A DNA stretch of 64,000 nucleotides from assembly GCA_037126765.1 (NCBI GenBank), contig JBBCBC010000007.1, positions 20,779,667 to 20,843,666 of the forward strand. The letters run 5' to 3'. Numbering within the stretch: the stretch's first letter is position 1; each line of letters opens with the position of its first letter. Under the pieces are notes generated by a model. The model made no database searches and was not told the DNA's origin. It saw nothing but the letters and a program-made list of their open reading frames with translations. A program made the position numbers and the translations under genes. The DNA is from Stenogyne calaminthoides. Its lineage: Eukaryota > Streptophyta > Magnoliopsida > Lamiales > Lamiaceae. Shown here one piece after another: positions 23,417 to 33,640 of this stretch.

Positions 23417-23866
23417 CATAATATTTAGTGAAATGGGGGATACGGTTAAAAATAAAAATTAATTTCATATTATTAACAAGTTTTATGGAAGAGTTTGTCA
23501 TATTATAGTACTATAGATAGATTTCATAGGTCCCGTAAAAAAAAAAGATAAATTTCATCGGCATGCATAGAATTGGACATCATGCTGCTACAAAATTAGA
23601 AATAATCAACCACCCAAGCACAAACATCTTATTCGTGGAAACCGAAAAAAGGCGAAAAAAGGCATACACGTACACTCCTCAAAATATACGCAACATCAAA
23701 CTTTATAAATTACAAAGGTAAAGGAGCAAACCAAACCACTTTCAAATATAAAATATGCACGACCTTAGATGGTCCACACTCTTATTCATTAAAACGGTAC
23801 CATGATCAAACTAGCTAGGACCCATAATAAGTCTCTATAATTAAATAGAGACTAATTGTGCAGATT
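23417..23866. other. Downstream flank of the MLP gene
   Basis: AT-rich, no coding motif. Contains an inverted repeat AGTCTCTA (23830-23837) / TAGAGACT (23846-23853) that would form a hairpin in the 3'UTR of the MLP transcript. Confidence 0.4.
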
Positions 23867-26710
23867 TTATGGTTTGGTAATGTGATGAGCCTCGATGTCT
23901 TTGGTGAGGTCGATGATTAAGGAGAGCAATGAAATGGGATGTTCCACATCCTCGTTAAGCATTTCATACTCTAAGGTCCAAGTCACCAAATCAATGTTGT
24001 CCTTAGTCTCTACATGGATGGTTGCCACGAAAGTTTTGTACAGCTCCATCAAATCTCCTTCCAACATCTTAAATGCAATTAACTTTTTTTCTTCATCGAT
24101 TGATTGAATTACTTGTTTTGCCGTCTTCTCTTTCCCATCTGTGAACCGCAAATTGAATCGTTGGCATGAATTAAATAGAAAAGTAGTTCTAACTTATAAA
24201 TATTTTTAAATTATTACTCTAATTAAGGTACAATTGCACTTGCATATACTTAGTGCAAATTCGACTACGTATGTGTTAAAAAAAATTATAGTCTCTCAAT
24301 TTTGTACCTTAAAGTGATGGTCCCAATTAAACTCTTTTTATAAAACTCTTTTTTTTTATGAGGAATATTTTCTTTAAGGATCTTAACTTAAAATGGTTGT
24401 CAAATAAATGACTCTATTTTTTACATTTTAGCAAGAGTAGCACATTAATTTTTCTTGGTAGGAATTTAGGCCATTAATCTTTTCTTTTGGCAAAAGTTAT
24501 GTTATTTTTAGCTTGAATTTACGAGATTACACTTTTATGGGCCTAAATTTGCGATATATTTTACAGTCTTACAATTGCGACGAAACAAATTAATAATTTA
24601 TATTTGTTAAAATGTAAATTTACGATCGCTAAATTGTCAACACTCTAAGTTACTATTCTCAACAAAAATTCCCTTTTTTGTATGTTGGTTTTATTTTCTC
24701 GTCGATATGTCGGGAAAATAATATGAAAAGTCAACTTGCATCTGAGAGATTGGCCACAAAAGATAACTTGCTCAAACGTGGTATCCGAGAGGGTGTGGGA
24801 AATGGGGCTTGCTTGATGTGTAAAGGTCCGATGGAAACTTCAAACCATATTCTTATTTCATGCCCGACAGCTCTCCTTGTTTGGCAAGCTATTGGATCTT
24901 GGCTTGACAAACCATTGCTTTTTTCGGCCTTCGTCCGTGAGCATTTCATGGAGTTTACGAAGTCAAAGGGTGACAAAGTCAAGAGGAAGTTTTTCGGGCT
25001 AATTTGGCAAGCGACAGTTTGGAAGATTTGGAAAGTTCGTAATGGGATCATTTTCAAAGACAGCACCTACTCTTTGGAGGAACTTATCGATATGGTATTA
25101 AATTTTGCTCGTGAAAGTGAATTCGTTCTCATTACCCGGTAACTTTTGATTTTTCATTTTATTTGTGGGATTCCCAACCTTGGAAGTGCATTCCGAGTAA
25201 GCTATAAATCTATAGGAATCTGTTTGTTGGGACTTGTATGTTAAGGGTTTCGAGTACCTCTTGTGCTCGTGATATAATATTTCATCTTTACCTTTCAAAA
25301 AAAAAAAACTTGCTTCTTGGATATATGTATACACGTCACACACTGACACTTGTATGTACATATGAACTACAATATTAATATTGGGTAGGTCTTTTATATA
25401 TTAAGTATTTTGTAAAATTTAAATATATTTTTAAAATATTAACTTATTATATTAAAACAATTAATTTGTACCAGTATGTACAAGTTGCATGTTTCAATAA
25501 CATAAATTACATGTTAAAAAAATGCATTTTAGTCACAGTGCACCTGATGCATGCGCAAAATTTTACCTACAATATAATTATTGTGTAAATAATTATATAC
25601 ACCCCGTCGTTTTAGAGTTTTTTTTAATCAATTAAGAAACATAAGATTTCATCAACATCTCTCCCTCCTCTCCCTACTCCATCCCAAGAAAAATTGAACT
25701 CTAATGATAGCAATTCTCCCATTAAAACTTTCTAACTAAAAATCTCTAATAATAGATTTTTATGTTATTAATGACTTTTACAAAACTTTTAATGACATAA
25801 TTGTCAATAAAAATCTATTTTCTTGTAGTGCTATAAGAGAAAAAGATTAATAATGTCTTTTAATTAAAAATATAAGAGATCTCTTAAAATTATAATTTAT
25901 CTTTTTAGAGATATATTGGGATAGAATATGAAAAAATATAGAAAAAATAGCTACGACAAAACTTAATTTGAATTTGAAAATATAATTAACACAAGCTCTC
26001 CTATAAAACCTGTTTATAGGATGAAATTGATAATATTATACTTATAAACTGATATCACTACTCTTATAAATTAATATCAATAACATTTAATACTATATAT
26101 TAATTAGTTTATAATTAATGTTATAATATTAATTGATAAGTATAATAATATTAATTTATAATTGTAATGATATAAATTTATATTATGAACAAGTTTCATC
26201 AGACACTTACTCTATAGTTAAACCTCTTAAACTATACTTATATTGAAATGAGAGAGTACATCGTTCATGTATGTGCATAAAATAAGGGTAATGGTATTTA
26301 GGGGTGATTCACCCGGGATGAACAGTGGTAATTACTTTTGTATTTTTAATTAAAAAAAATAAAATTATACCTTATTTTATTAAAAGTATAATAGTCATTC
26401 CATCTTATAAAATGATTTAATTACCCCTATCACCCTCGAGTGAGTCTGATCATTTAGCATAAAAATAAAAATAAAAGGTTATGGCAATTGGAAAGGCGAA
26501 AAGTGATGCATATACATACTTACCATGTGTGTACCTCCAGAAAATGACGGTGCCGACATGTCCAAAATCACCCTCATGCAAATCACAGCCTTGTACTTTA
26601 TCAGGGCTAGCTGTGGAAATATGCTGTGGCTTGTACCTGAAAAGCTCATGGAACAAATCTCCACCAGCTTTGAATTCTACCGCAGCAACCAACTTACCAT
26701 TTAATCCCAT
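23867..26710 (-). CDS. MLP-like protein (Bet v 1 / major latex protein family), intact, two exons
   Basis: Exon 1 is 26710-26524 (187 bp) and exon 2 is 24138-23867 (272 bp); together 152 codons plus stop in one frame. Donor CATG|GTAAGT and acceptor TTCACAG are canonical. The start is the ATG at 26710; an upstream in-frame TTG is not needed. Family signatures are KAGGDLFHELFR and SPDKVQGCDLHEGDFG in exon 1 and EGDLMELYKTF and LTKDIEAHHITKP in exon 2. Length and the intron position after the YTHG codons are as usual for the family. MLPs are small cytosolic proteins with a hydrophobic ligand cavity, linked to stress and defence; the ligand is unknown here. The 2385-bp intron is unusually long because of inserted elements. 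A broken second copy lies upstream at 27779-27845. Confidence 0.9.
24728..25308 (+). mobile_element. 5'-truncated LINE in the MLP intron (RT zinc-binding domain remnant)
   Basis: The plus-strand frame contains QLASERLATKDNLLKRGI, then CLMCKGPMETSNHILISCP and VWKIWKVRNGIIF, the zf-RVT tail of plant L1-like LINE ORF2, ending at 25142. A 3'UTR and a run of 12 A (25297-25308) follow. AACTTGC occurs at the 5' edge (24733-24739) and right after the A run (25307-25313), which may be a target duplication, although the 5' one also fits LINE coding sequence. It lies antisense to the MLP gene, within its intron. Confidence 0.75.
25376..25566. mobile_element. MITE of the GTGCACC family, 191 bp
   Basis: Flanked by the 9-bp direct repeat CTACAATAT (25367-25375 and 25567-25575). 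The right end in reverse complement reads GCATGCATCAGGTGCAC, and the left part shares TATATTTTTAAAATAT and ACTTATT(G/A)TA(C/T)TAAAAC words with the copy at 30303-30483. It lies in the MLP intron. Confidence 0.55.
26295..26455. mobile_element. Possible short MITE in the MLP intron
   Basis: The left end GGGGTGATTCACCCGGG and the reverse complement of the right end (CACTCGAGGGTGATAGGGG) resemble each other and lead into GGTAATTA on both sides. ATTTAG flanks both ends. Boundaries are uncertain. Confidence 0.35.
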
Positions 26711-26790
26711 CTCCAAAAATCTTCCTAATTTCTATTTCTTTATAAAGTAAGTATTGGTGAAAGTGCAGATAGATACTTGTCTTCCCCTCT

Positions 26791-26797
26791 TTATATA
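26791..26797 (-). promoter_or_regulatory. TATA box of the MLP gene
   Basis: TATATAA in minus sense, 81 bases upstream of the ATG, leaving room for an about 50-base leader. The duplicated promoter at 27921-27928 has the same box in the same context. Confidence 0.7.
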
Positions 26798-26830
26798 GGC
26801 GAGGCAGCTCAGATCTAGATGATTCTAATA

Positions 26831-27366
26831 GGGTAAATAGTGTCGAAGCCCCTTGTGGTTTGAAAATTGCGTGAAATCCCCTTTTAGTTTTATAAATATA
26901 GATCGAAACTCCTATTTTTTTAATATAATGGAAGTGTACTACACACTAGCTTTTTAATGTTTTATTCTCTTTTTTTTGTTGGAAAATGATAGAATTACCT
27001 TTTGTTGACTATATTAAAGGGGGGTTTGGTGCATCCTTCATATTTTTACAACTTCAAATTTTATATAGTTGATTAATTGTAAAAATATGAAGGTTTGACG
27101 TCATACTCCCCTTTAATATAGTCAATGAAGGGTAATTCTATCATTTTTTTAATTTAAAATGTGAAAATAAATTACTAAATAGCGAGTGTGTAATACACTT
27201 TCCATTATCTCAACAAAAATTGAAATTTTGCATCATATTTGTAAAATCACAAAAGGATTTTGCGCATATTTATAAAATTATAAGGGAGTTTCACACAATT
27301 TTTAAAGTACAGATAGGGATTTGACTCCGATTTTTCAAACCACATATATGTGGCGCAATTTACCTT
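26831..27366. mobile_element. Mutator-like MITE in the MLP promoter, 536 bp
   Basis: The exact 9-bp repeat ATTCTAATA flanks it (26822-26830 and 27367-27375). The left terminus GGGTAAATAGTGTCGAAG and the reverse complement of the right (AAGGTAAATTGCGCC) are related, both continuing with a TGTGGTTTGAAAA block and a TTTTATAAATAT block. It starts 34 bp upstream of the MLP TATA box and so displaces all distal promoter sequence. Confidence 0.75.
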
Positions 27367-27518
27367 ATTCTAATACTTTATAACTATTGTCGAGTATTGA
27401 CATATTAAAAGCTTTTGGACCCGCATAGCACGTTTTTTGAATTAATTGATTGCATGCAATTGGATATCTCCCAATTGCATTATATTATATATATGTATGT
27501 ATGATTAATTCCAGCACA

Positions 27519-27752
27519 AGTGGGTCTCATGTGCACCCGGGTGCACCGTGCACTCATAATGCATTTTAAAAATATGCAACTATACAAAAAGAAACTTGCA
27601 ATTATTCCAAACAGAAGCATGCGACTATGTTCCCATATTAACAGTTGCACTTTTCTGTGTAAATAAGTCGTACTTTTCAACATAATAAGTTACACTCTTT
27701 TAAAATGCGCTTATGAATATACGGTGCACCCGGATGCATACAAAACCTAATC
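27519..27752. mobile_element. MITE of the GTGCACC family, 234 bp
   Basis: The 10-bp repeat TTCCAGCACA flanks it (27509-27518 and 27753-27762). Termini are inverted: AGTGGGTCTCATGTGCACCC on the left and, in reverse complement, AGGTTTTGTATGCATCCGGG on the right. Both lead into GGGTGCACCG and a GCATTTTAAAA block. Confidence 0.75.
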
Positions 27753-27778
27753 TTCCAGCACATATACATTCATTAAAA

Positions 27779-27845
27779 GTTCATGGAACAAATCCCCACC
27801 AGCTTTAAATTATATCGCAGCAACCAACTTACCATTTAATCCCAT
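27779..27845 (-). pseudogene. Broken duplicate of MLP exon 1
   Basis: From the ATG at 27845 it reads MGLNGKLVAAI, then a TAA stop, then FKAGGDLFHE, and is cut off at 27779. It is nearly identical to 26644-26710 of the intact gene, apart from the stop (a TAT/TTC-type codon change) and a few substitutions. The rest of the exon and gene are missing; a MITE lies just beyond the break. Confidence 0.85.
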
Positions 27846-27920
27846 CTTCTTCCTAAATATTTCTTTATAAACTAATTAAATATTGGTGAAGGGTGGGGAT
27901 ACACACTTATCTTCCCCCTT

Positions 27921-27928
27921 TTTATATA
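27921..27928 (-). promoter_or_regulatory. TATA box of the MLP duplicate
   Basis: TATATAAA in minus sense, followed by the same GGGGAAGA(C/T)AAG(T/A)-like leader as the intact gene. The duplicated promoter is preserved up to GCAGCTCAGATCTAGAAG, where the SINE begins. Confidence 0.65.
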
Positions 27929-27962
27929 GACTAGACAGGCAGCTCAGATCTAGAAGATTCAG

Positions 27963-28217
27963 AGTTTTTTTTTTTTTTTCGAGAAATTCCCCCACCCATG
28001 ACGTTGGCCCCTCAGTCGGGCGGGTTGTAAATCGAAGGATGTGCCCAAGTGACAGACATTTGTGGGAGAGAGCCAACAAGATTCAATCCACATGACAAAC
28101 CTCCATAATATTTTAATATTGAAGAATTTGTCTCACACGGGGTTCGAACCTGCATTGCCGAGGGACTTCTCCCCACATCAACACAAGCTTTACCACTTGG
28201 CTATGCCCTTGGGGGCA
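27963..28217 (-). mobile_element. tRNA-derived SINE, 255 bp, in the duplicated MLP promoter
   Basis: In minus sense it begins near CCCCAAGGGCATAGCCAAG, with box A TAGCCAAGTGG, box B GGTTCGAACCC and a terminal run of 15 A (27965-27979). The repeat ATTCAG flanks it (27957-27962 and 28218-28223). RNA polymerase III promoter boxes plus poly(A) and a target duplication identify a SINE mobilised by LINE machinery. Confidence 0.8.
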
Positions 28218-28239
28218 ATTCAGTATATATTATATTGAT

Positions 28240-29614
28240 GAGTGGGTGACTCTTACGTCCAAAGCCCATGTCAAACTTACTCGTAGGTCCATACCCTTTT
28301 TAACATTACTCTTAGGTCCATAAAATCATCTTAAAAGACATATTTACCCTTATAAATTAACTCAATTTTCAAACATCAAATGAGTTTCTTTTCACCAACT
28401 TGCTCCATCACCCCAAAAACCATTTTCCCCAACTCATTCATTTCTGTCGAAAACTTCTCAGTTTTCTCTTCAAATTTTTTACCTATCCCAAAATTAAATG
28501 AGTTGTAAAATTCATATCTAAAAATTAAAATCTCAAAATTCATATCAAAATTGAAAAATTACAGAAATTTACATATCAAAATTAAAAAAATGTCAGAAAT
28601 TTACATATCTAAAACCTACAATTACAATCTCAAAATTTGCATATCCTCGTTTTCATTACGACATGAACATATTCATCAAAATCATGAATAGGTTCATAAA
28701 AAGTATGAACAGATTCATCTCCGATTTCAAATTCTCACCCTCAGAAATTAACAAATCTCAGATCTTCATAAATAGATCTTCAAAATCTTCAAAAAACTTT
28801 CATATCAACAACTCAGATCTTCATAAAAATCTTCAAATCTGCAACTTTCCCTGCCCTGTTGCTCACCAACCCAGATTCTCCATTTCCAAACCCCACAAAC
28901 CCAGATAAAAAAAAATTCTTACAAATTCAAATAACACAAAAATATATATGAATGTATGAATCATATCCAAAACCCAAATTCAAAACTCAGATTCAATGCA
29001 AATCACAAAAATAACAAAAAAAAAAAATTTGCAGTGTGGAATCGTCTCGACCCATTTGAAAAAGTAACATGAAATTGAAAACCCATGTGGAGAAAGATTC
29101 AACAAAGCTTGGTTAATTACAGATGATGTGACAACTGAACCGATCTTTGGTTTCGATAGTTTATCCCAGTATCCCAGTGGAGTTTGCAGGCGGAGGCGGT
29201 TGAGCGGTTGCTTGGATGGCAGCCTTGGGGTTGGAGAGGATGGCGCAGCTGCGGCGCATGGAGAGGGTGGCGGCCATGGCCCTGGATTGCAATGGGGGGG
29301 AGGGGTGGAGGCGGATGGATGACATGGCGTGGAGAGTGGCGGCCATGATTGCGGCGACATGAGAGAGAAAGAGAGAGGTAGGGTTTTCTGAGAGAGAGGA
29401 TTTGGGTTTTTTTGAGAGATCAAATTTGAGCATGTGGTTTTAAATTTGGGGGTGGGGGGTGTTAATTTTATTTAATCTTAAATAAATGCCTAAAATTGTG
29501 TAAGGATATAAGAGTAAAAGCCTACCCTATTTTGGACATATTACTAATTATAAAAAGGGTATGGGATCTAGGAGTATTCTTACTCCTATATGTGGATCTA
29601 TGGGTAATTAATTC
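28240..29614. mobile_element. Pack-MULE-like element with a GC-rich inner segment, 1375 bp
   Basis: The 9-bp repeat TATATTGAT / TATATTCAT (28231-28239 and 29615-29623, one mismatch) flanks it. The ends are diverged inverted repeats sharing ACTC(G/C)TAG(G/A)TCC and CATACCCTTTTTA blocks. The interior is AT-rich except for 29130-29360, which is GC-rich and codes well. No transposase is seen. Confidence 0.5.
29161..29433 (-). pseudogene. Possible captured gene fragment, product not recognised
   Basis: The minus-strand frame has an Ala/Ser/Arg-rich segment (SMRRSCAILSNPKAAIQATA) like a plastid transit peptide, in a GC-rich island unlike its surroundings. A second overlapping frame continues to 28980. 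I do not recognise the parent gene. It could be a host exon captured by the surrounding element. Confidence 0.3.
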
Positions 29615-29647
29615 TATATTCATATGGGCACACTCGTAATTTTAATA

Positions 29648-29964
29648 CTCTCCGTATTTATACTTGTTGAACATTTGTCGTTTTGGTTCGTCTTACACTT
29701 GTTTGGACATTCTTTAAATGACAATAAAACAATTTTGTTTTTTTACAATTATATCCTCTCAATATCTCAAAAATTACACCTTATGTCATTACGTTATACA
29801 TATTAAAAATCACTTTATCCTCTCATCTACTTTAATAATAAAATAGAAAGATCTATAATACTCTCAACTAAAAACCACTTTATCCACTCAAATACTAATA
29901 AACAATTAATACATTAAATACCGTGTCAATGGTAAATGTACAAACAGATGCGGGACAGATGGAG
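29648..29964. mobile_element. Possible Stowaway-like MITE
   Basis: TA precedes CTCTCCGTATTTATACTTG on the left. The right end in reverse complement is CTCCATCTGTCCCGCATCTG. Both lead into an AACATTTG/TACATTTA block. The ends resemble the Stowaway CTCC(C/G)TCCGTCC motif but are diverged, and the right TA is missing. Confidence 0.4.
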
Positions 29965-30019
29965 TTTTTTTTTTTTTTGTATTAATTAGTTTCCTTACGT
30001 AGTTTATAGGTACATAATA

Positions 30020-30292
30020 CTCTTTTCATCTCACATCAATTTTCACATTGATCTGAGCTCGGGAATGGAGGAAAAATTAATTTTTACTTCATTATAAAGT
30101 GATAAAATATGAGTATTCGGGTTATCAATTTTAATTGTATGGGTGTGAGTTAACTGGGTTAAAAAAATGACATAGAAGATAAATAAGTGTACATGGAGGG
30201 TAAGATTCACGAGTAAAGTTTTTTTTTTAGCTGTGAAAATTAATTTGGGACAAACAAAAAAAAATGTGAAAATTAATTTGGGACAAAAGGAG
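30020..30292. mobile_element. Stowaway-like MITE, 273 bp
   Basis: TA dinucleotides flank it (30018-30019 and 30293-30294). The left end CTCTTTTCATCTCACATC and the reverse complement of the right end (CTCCTTTTGTCCCAAATTAA) match at most positions and both run into AATTTTCACA. Such TA-flanked ends are typical of Tc1/mariner-mobilised MITEs. Confidence 0.65.
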
Positions 30293-30302
30293 TAATAAAG
30301 AG

Positions 30303-30483
30303 TAGATCTATTGTGCATCAGGTGCACCTTGTAACTGAAGTGTATTTTTAAAATATACAACTTATTGTACTAAAACGTGTAACTTCACTAAAACATGCAA
30401 TTTATATCGATAAAAACAAGTAGTATATTTAAGTAAAACAAATTACAAAAATACACTTAAATTGCACAATACACCTAACACAT
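30303..30483. mobile_element. MITE of the GTGCACC family, diverged
   Basis: The left end AGTAGATCTATTGTGCATCA is related to the AGTGGGTCTC…GTGCACC terminus of the copy at 27519. The right end in reverse complement has TTAGGTGTATTGTGCAATTT. Internal words match 25376-25566. The target duplication is not clear. Confidence 0.45.
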
Positions 30484-30499
30484 AATTTTTTTTACCAAT

Positions 30500-31037
30500 T
30501 ATAAAAGGAGTGAGTCTCTTGTACACTCAGAACAGGGGGAATATCTTTTTTGTTACTCCTTCCGTCCTATTTTTTATTATCCGGTTACTGTAGACACGGA
30601 AATTAAGAAAATATAGGAAATAATAGTATTAAATGGTGTAAAGTGGGTAAAGTGAGTTTGGTGGAGGGAAATAATAGTATTAAATTGTGTAAAGTGAGTT
30701 TGCTGGAGATAAATAATAGTATTAAATAGTATTAAAAGTTGCTTTATTTTCTAATAATATGGAAAAAACTTAATCTATCCGGTGGGTAGATGACCCATTT
30801 AATAAAATAATATGAAATTAAAATAAAATATATTAATTAGAAAAAAAACATTAATTATCCTTTTTTTTTAAAATAACATTAATGACACGTAGTTATCGTG
30901 TTCTTTTGAACTTTTTTTTTAAATTAAAGAATAATTCAATTAGTTTAGCAGGACATACAAAACGTTTGTTTAATGAGTTTTTTTATTTAAATTTGTCCTT
31001 CTTAAAGTATTTTTGTACGTAAACCAATACTTCTTTT
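30500..31037. other. AT-rich stretch with MITE end fragments and short repeats
   Basis: GAGTGAGTCTCTTGTACACTC (about 30509) looks like an isolated end of the GTGCACC MITE family, and ACTCCTTCCGTCC (about 30556) an isolated Stowaway end. The phrase AATAATAGTATTAAAT recurs three times at 30627-30730 with TGTAAAGTG(G/A)GT words between. No gene. Confidence 0.4.
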
Positions 31038-31039
31038 AG

Positions 31040-31316
31040 GCTGTATTTGTTTTGGGACTCACACGGATAGACTTAGAATTTTATGCTCCCCGTTTTATAC
31101 GAGTTTAATATTTAAAGTCTAGTTTTTAAATCCTACATTCAATCCACACCTATATATACCTATAAAAACCTATTATTATTTTTTCCAATATATCACACTT
31201 TATACATTTTCTTACTATTCTCTATATAATATAATAATACAATATCAATCACTATTAAATATTGATTTGACAAAAAGTTAAATCTCACCCTACTTAAATC
31301 TCAAAACAAACACATA
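31040..31316. mobile_element. Possible Tourist-like MITE
   Basis: The left GGCTGTATTTGTTTTGGGA and the reverse complement of the right (GTATGTGTTTGTTTTGAGA) form diverged inverted ends. TTTA is found at both outer edges. Size is about 280 bp. Confidence 0.4.
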
Positions 31317-31345
31317 CATTTACTATTTATCAAGGATTCTAATGC

Positions 31346-31578
31346 ACCCTTAAATTTTTATAGATCTTTCTTGTTGGATTCTAAAATCTTGATCGAGTTC
31401 AATTTTATTTTTTTTACGATGGTGTACATATTAAATCTCAAAACAAATGCTCCCTTAAATTTTTATAGATCAATTTTTCTTGTTGGATTTTGATACAATC
31501 AAAGAGTCAACGTGTCGTGTTTTTGGGTAAGGGTTGTTTATTGAGTTCAATTTATTTTTTTTACGATGGTGTAGGCAT
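31346..31578 (+). repeat. Direct duplication of an about 100-bp segment
   Basis: CCCTTAAATTTTTATAGATC, CTTGTTGGATT, GAGTTCAATTT and TTTTACGATGGTGTA occur in the same order twice (31346-31425 and 31452-31572). The second copy ends exactly where CACTA copy 1 begins. Confidence 0.6.
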
Positions 31579-31631
31579 ATGAAATCGATAAATATATTGA
31601 TTGATCGTTGAACCTAATTAAATACTATGTT

Positions 31632-33640
31632 ATTACAGTTATCGTTCAATGAGTTTGGACAGGCAATAGGAAAAGAGAGTGAGTCGTTGTCCTTCTACAT
31701 TGGAGCCAAATGTTTAGAACCTCGTACAAATTTCAGACAGTTTGAGAGCGTGATTCCTATCGTCTTTGTTCCCATTAGCTCCAAATCGTGAACCAAAAAG
31801 CCCTAGCCTCTCCTCCTCCCTCTCCCCCAAGGAACCATCGTGGCGCGTAGCTTTTCTCCTTCCATAGGTAATTTTTCTTTCTATATATATATATTGAATT
31901 AATAAATATGTATATATATGTTAGTATGTATATTTGAAGGATTAAAGATTATAATTGTGTTTGGTTTGAAGTTTAATTTGTTATGCTAATTATATATTTT
32001 ATTGTTAATTGTTTATATATATATATTGTGTTGCTTTAGTTTATGACTTTGTTAAATTTACTAAATTGTTATGTTAAATATATATGTATATTGGTGTATA
32101 GACTATATTAGTGTAGAGGTCTTGACCACACAAAGAAGAAGCAAATATTGTTTTGTTTGATAATATGTGGAGTAATGGAGTGTTTTTGGACTTGGTTGAG
32201 AAGTAACACACTTGACATTTATGCTAAAATATGGCCTTTTGTTGTTAGCTAGTCCACCTCGACGATGAATAGCCCTATAGTGGCTCCATCTTTGGGAGGA
32301 GTTTGTGAGATAGCAGAGCTATGGAGGATGATTTCGTTGTAAAATTGATCAATGTCATTTCCTCAATTTCTAATGCCCTAAGTTTTTCAGTGTTTATCAT
32401 ATTTCTATTATACTGTAGAATCGAAGTAATAAAAATCATGATCAAGCCAAATCGATGGAGGAGCGATATCGTGGATCGAACAAAGGTTATGCACGAATAA
32501 GAGAAAATATGGTGAGATCAAAATCCTAACTTGTAATTTTTTTATATATTAATTCACTTTTAATATATCTAATAAAGGGACAAGTTCATCACTATCGTAG
32601 AAATAAGAAAGAAGAAAAGCTGGAGAGAGTGAGCCCATTGTTACCCGTTTTGACTTATTTTAGACTACCAGAAAGGGTCGAGACGGGAATATTCATGATC
32701 CCAGTGCACAGTGCATCATCGAAGAAGTGGTAATCTATCCATTAATTTATCTTTCAATTACAAACTATTATTTATAAATAAATAATTAAATAATAATTTT
32801 TTATTTTTGTGATTCATGAGCGTCTATCTTAGACCATGACGCCCGACGACATCCGCATTATCGGCCCTGATGATCTGTTTGGAGAGTTTGTGGCTATAGG
32901 TCGCCAGAGCATCCCGCCGCCATATTAATTATGGTTTTAATCTATGTCGAATATTGGCTATTATTTATAAATAAATGAATAATTGTTAAGACATCGTCTT
33001 AGAATGGCATTATTTATAAATAAATCTTCAAGCCATGAATATGGTGGGTATACTAACGGAACAAAGTTGCCAAGTTGTCTAAAGATGTGGAACGCGTTTG
33101 AGGTCAGAGAGAAGAACGAGCAAGCCATGAATGTCGTGGAGTGGAGCAAGTCATGGAATCCGAGAGAATAGTGTCGCTAATGCTATGTTTTTAGCTAACA
33201 TAGTGGGGACTATGTTTTTACTTTATTGAGGCACTTCAAAACGTCTCTCATGTACCAGATATGCATGTCTCACATTTGTTTTAATTAAAGACTAGTGTAT
33301 TAAAATTTTCTAACTAAATATCTTATTCGAACAGCCAACGACCTTTTGCTACCTTTATTTGGAGGATCCCGATCGGTTGGTGGCCAGAGAAACGTTGCAC
33401 AGCTCCCATGGAATGATTCATGGTCATCCCATCACTCCTGGTTTCGTGAGGGTCACACTCTCCAGAGATGTCCGAGCAAGTGGAATGTATTCCTTCGTCT
33501 CCCCCCAAGTGTCTTGCATATTGGGTGATAGGGTACAGACCATGGATGGGTTAGTTAATCATATCTTTGAATCAAACTGGGGAGCGATCATCTCATTTTT
33601 TTTGGCCTACAAATATGGGGTGAGTGATAAACATTTCGTT
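31632..33640 (+). pseudogene. En/Spm accessory protein exons of CACTA copy 1, broken
   Basis: Recognisable by collinearity with copy 2: the exon LSFNEFGQAIGKESESLSFY (31641 on), the WTWLRSNT-like segment at 32185-32215, the exon near 32420-32510, the MTPDDIRIIGPDDLFGE-like exon at 32836-32890, and the MGGDEG… region around 33340-33530 fused directly to the first Ulp1 exon. Frames are interrupted repeatedly, so it is a pseudogene. Confidence 0.7.

Noticed and set aside
26711..26716. MLP start two codons upstream (TTG GAG)
   Set aside because: TTG is not a normal plant start; the ATG at 26710 gives the standard MGL… N-terminus.
28140..28210. A tRNA gene at the GGTTCGAACCC motif
   Set aside because: Poly(A) tail and a target duplication show a SINE.
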